In this document: piece after piece, positions 62,864 through 64,000 of the stretch
Position numbering within the stretch: position 1 is the stretch's first letter
Layout: each line of letters begins with the position of its first letter
Source of the DNA: Hydrogenophaga sp. BPS33
GTDB taxonomy: Bacteria > Pseudomonadota > Gammaproteobacteria > Burkholderiales > Burkholderiaceae_C
Direction: 5' to 3'
NCBI RefSeq assembly: GCF_009859475.1
Contig: NZ_CP044550.1
Coordinates: 186,001 to 250,000, forward strand
Length of the DNA: 64,000 nucleotides
Position numbers and translations under genes: made by a program
Notes under the pieces: model-generated
What the model was told of the DNA's origin: nothing
What the model saw: the letters and a program-made list of their open reading frames with translations, nothing else
Database searches by the model: none

Positions 62864-62945
62864 GGTGCCCTTTCTGCTCGCGCACGAGCACCAGCCCGGC
62901 GCCGCGCGTGATACCCACGGCGCCGCTTCGTTTTTTGTCGTTCAT
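62844..62945 (-). CDS. Possible small upstream protein (33 aa)
   Basis: A short frame (MNDKKRSGAVGITRGAG LVLVREQKGHHG) with GGA ten bases upstream, overlapping the start of the coiled-coil gene by 20 bp. The overlap could couple translation. Supported only by position and a weak ribosome site. Confidence 0.3.
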   Translation of the reverse strand: MNDKKRSGAVGITRGAGLVLVREQKGHHGTQSL

Positions 62946-63394
62946 GTTGTGTTTTCCAATGTGGTCTGTCGACCATGGACAAGGCGTAGTTCGGCTTTGC
63001 CGGCGCATCTGTGCCAACTGGGCGAACTAGGCTTGGGATGTGACCTCTACACCGAGGCGGTGAGCCTCGGGTACCCGGGAGCCGGGTCGATCATGCGTTG
63101 CATGCTGGCATGGCGCCAGCGAGGGCAGAAAACTGCCAATCAGCACCCATCATAGGTGGTTCCAAACGGCGCCGTCAAAGAACCTGGTCCATGACTGGTC
63201 TGGCCGCGTTCTACGCGGAAAAACCCCTCCGATACGCGGGGGACAGGTTCATCCTTAGGGCTACGCTGATCAAGCCCTTGAATTGAGCGATGCACCTGGC
63301 TTGGCGTGAGCGATGCTGGGAAGTCGGGCAAATTCTCGGCGAGGCGCTGCCTTTCCGGCCCGAGATGCGCACTTGACGTGCGCTTCGGGCGCAC
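62946..63394. other. Non-coding gap before the IS5-family element
   Basis: About 450 bp with short frames but no gene I can support. CTTAG followed by GGCTAC near 63255 might be the left edge of the IS5-type element at the window end (YTAR-like target), but the other end lies outside the window, so this cannot be tested here. Confidence 0.35.
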
Positions 63395-64000
63395 TCAAGC
63401 CATGAGGCGCTGTCGCGCCAGGTAGATGTTAGCCAAACCCAGAACCACGAATGCGCGTGTGGCGTTCTTGGCAAGACCTCGGTAGCGCACCTTGGCAAAG
63501 CCCCACAGCCGCTTGACCACGGCGAAGACGTGTTCGACTCGCGCGCGGACCCTGGACTTGTTGTGGTTCTTCGAGCGCTCGGCCTCGTCGATCTCGCCGT
63601 CCTTGCGAACGCGTTGGTTGGTGAAGTCCCGGGCCTTGGGCGCCTTGGATGCGATCAGCGCCTTCTGACTGGCGTAAGCGCTGTCGCCGTACACGCGCTG
63701 CTCGTTGCCGTGCAGAAGCTCGGACAGCGCGTGTTTGTCGTGCACGTTGGCCGCCGTCACCACGGCGCTGTGGGCCAGCCCGGTGCGGCTGTCCACGCCG
63801 ATGTGCATCTTCATGCCGAAATACCACTGCTGACCCTTGCGCGTCTGGTGCATCTCAGGGTCGCGCTGCTTGTCAGCGTTCTTGGTCGAACTGGGCGCGC
63901 CGATGATGGTGGCGTCCACGATGGTGCCCGTGCCCAGCTTCAAGCCTTGCGTCTGAAGAACCTCGCCCACCTTGGCAAACAGCGCCTCGCCCAGCTTGTG
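63395..64000 (-). CDS. IS5-family transposase, 5' part beyond the window
   Basis: The last 201 codons of a DDE transposase: GTIVDATIIGAPSSTKNADKQRDPEMHQTRKGQQWYFGMKMHIGVDSRTGLAH, RVYGDSAYASQKALIA and RARVEHVFAVVKRLWGFAKVRYRGLAKN supply the D, D and E motifs. Frame open to the window edge. The family is the same as for the element at 13372-14564, but the sequence is clearly different, and here the KVRYRGL tyrosine is intact. Confidence 0.9.
   Translation of the reverse strand, partial: HKLGEALFAKVGEVLQTQGLKLGTGTIVDATIIGAPSSTKNADKQRDPEMHQTRKGQQWYFGMKMHIGVDSRTGLAHSAVVTAANVHDKHALSELLHGNEQRVYGDSAYASQKALIASKAPKARDFTNQRVRKDGEIDEAERSKNHNKSRVRARVEHVFAVVKRLWGFAKVRYRGLAKNATRAFVVLGLANIYLARQRLMA

Overview
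The window looks like part of a catabolic plasmid, or a large mobile island, from a beta-proteobacterium, most likely a Comamonadaceae-type host. Three things point there: four complete 3,204-bp IS1071 elements plus the end of a fifth, several Bug/TctC-type periplasmic binding proteins (a family greatly expanded in this group), and high-GC genes with clear AGGAG-type ribosome sites. No rRNA, tRNA or CRISPR array was seen. No replication or partition gene was recognised, so 'plasmid' is an inference.

Layout, left to right. (1) 1-254: tail of IS1071 copy 0. (2) 255-7859: 'cargo A', a 7,605-bp block. It has an intact minus-strand operon (Rieske oxygenase, Bug protein, VanB-type reductase, second Bug protein), a divergent MarR regulator and an intact UPF0280 gene, framed by four gene remnants. 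(3) 7860-11063: IS1071 copy 1. (4) 11064-29114: 'region B', with etfBA, a cluster of three other insertion sequences (13372-17562), and a GntR-controlled CoA-thioester pathway (Bug protein, acyl-CoA dehydrogenase, crotonase, two thiolase-like/DUF35 pairs, CaiB-type CoA-transferase, two-subunit CoA-transferase). A decayed second etfB and a meta-cleavage hydrolase with an IS-truncated carboxymuconolactone-decarboxylase-like gene follow. (5) 29115-49108: cargo A again, twice in tandem, as IS1071-A-IS1071-A' (repeat unit 10,809 bp); the last copy is cut inside marR. (6) 49109-52312: IS1071 copy 4. (7) 52313-64000: backbone-like DNA, almost all on the minus strand. It holds a 1,716-aa methylase-helicase protein resembling phage P1 DarB, a tyrosine-recombinase-like protein lacking expected catalytic residues, small hypothetical genes with strong hairpin terminators, and an IS5-family transposase running off the edge.

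How the genes may work together: the Rieske oxygenase and its flavin/2Fe-2S reductase would start oxidation of an aromatic (or methoxy-aromatic) acid captured by the Bug proteins. The region B enzymes would activate an acid with CoA, desaturate and hydrate it, and cleave it with DUF35-associated thiolase-fold enzymes, with ETF taking the electrons. The substrate cannot be read from the sequence, and the two blocks may serve different compounds. The three cargo copies between directly repeated IS1071 elements look like recent gene-dosage amplification: every translated product compared between copies is identical.
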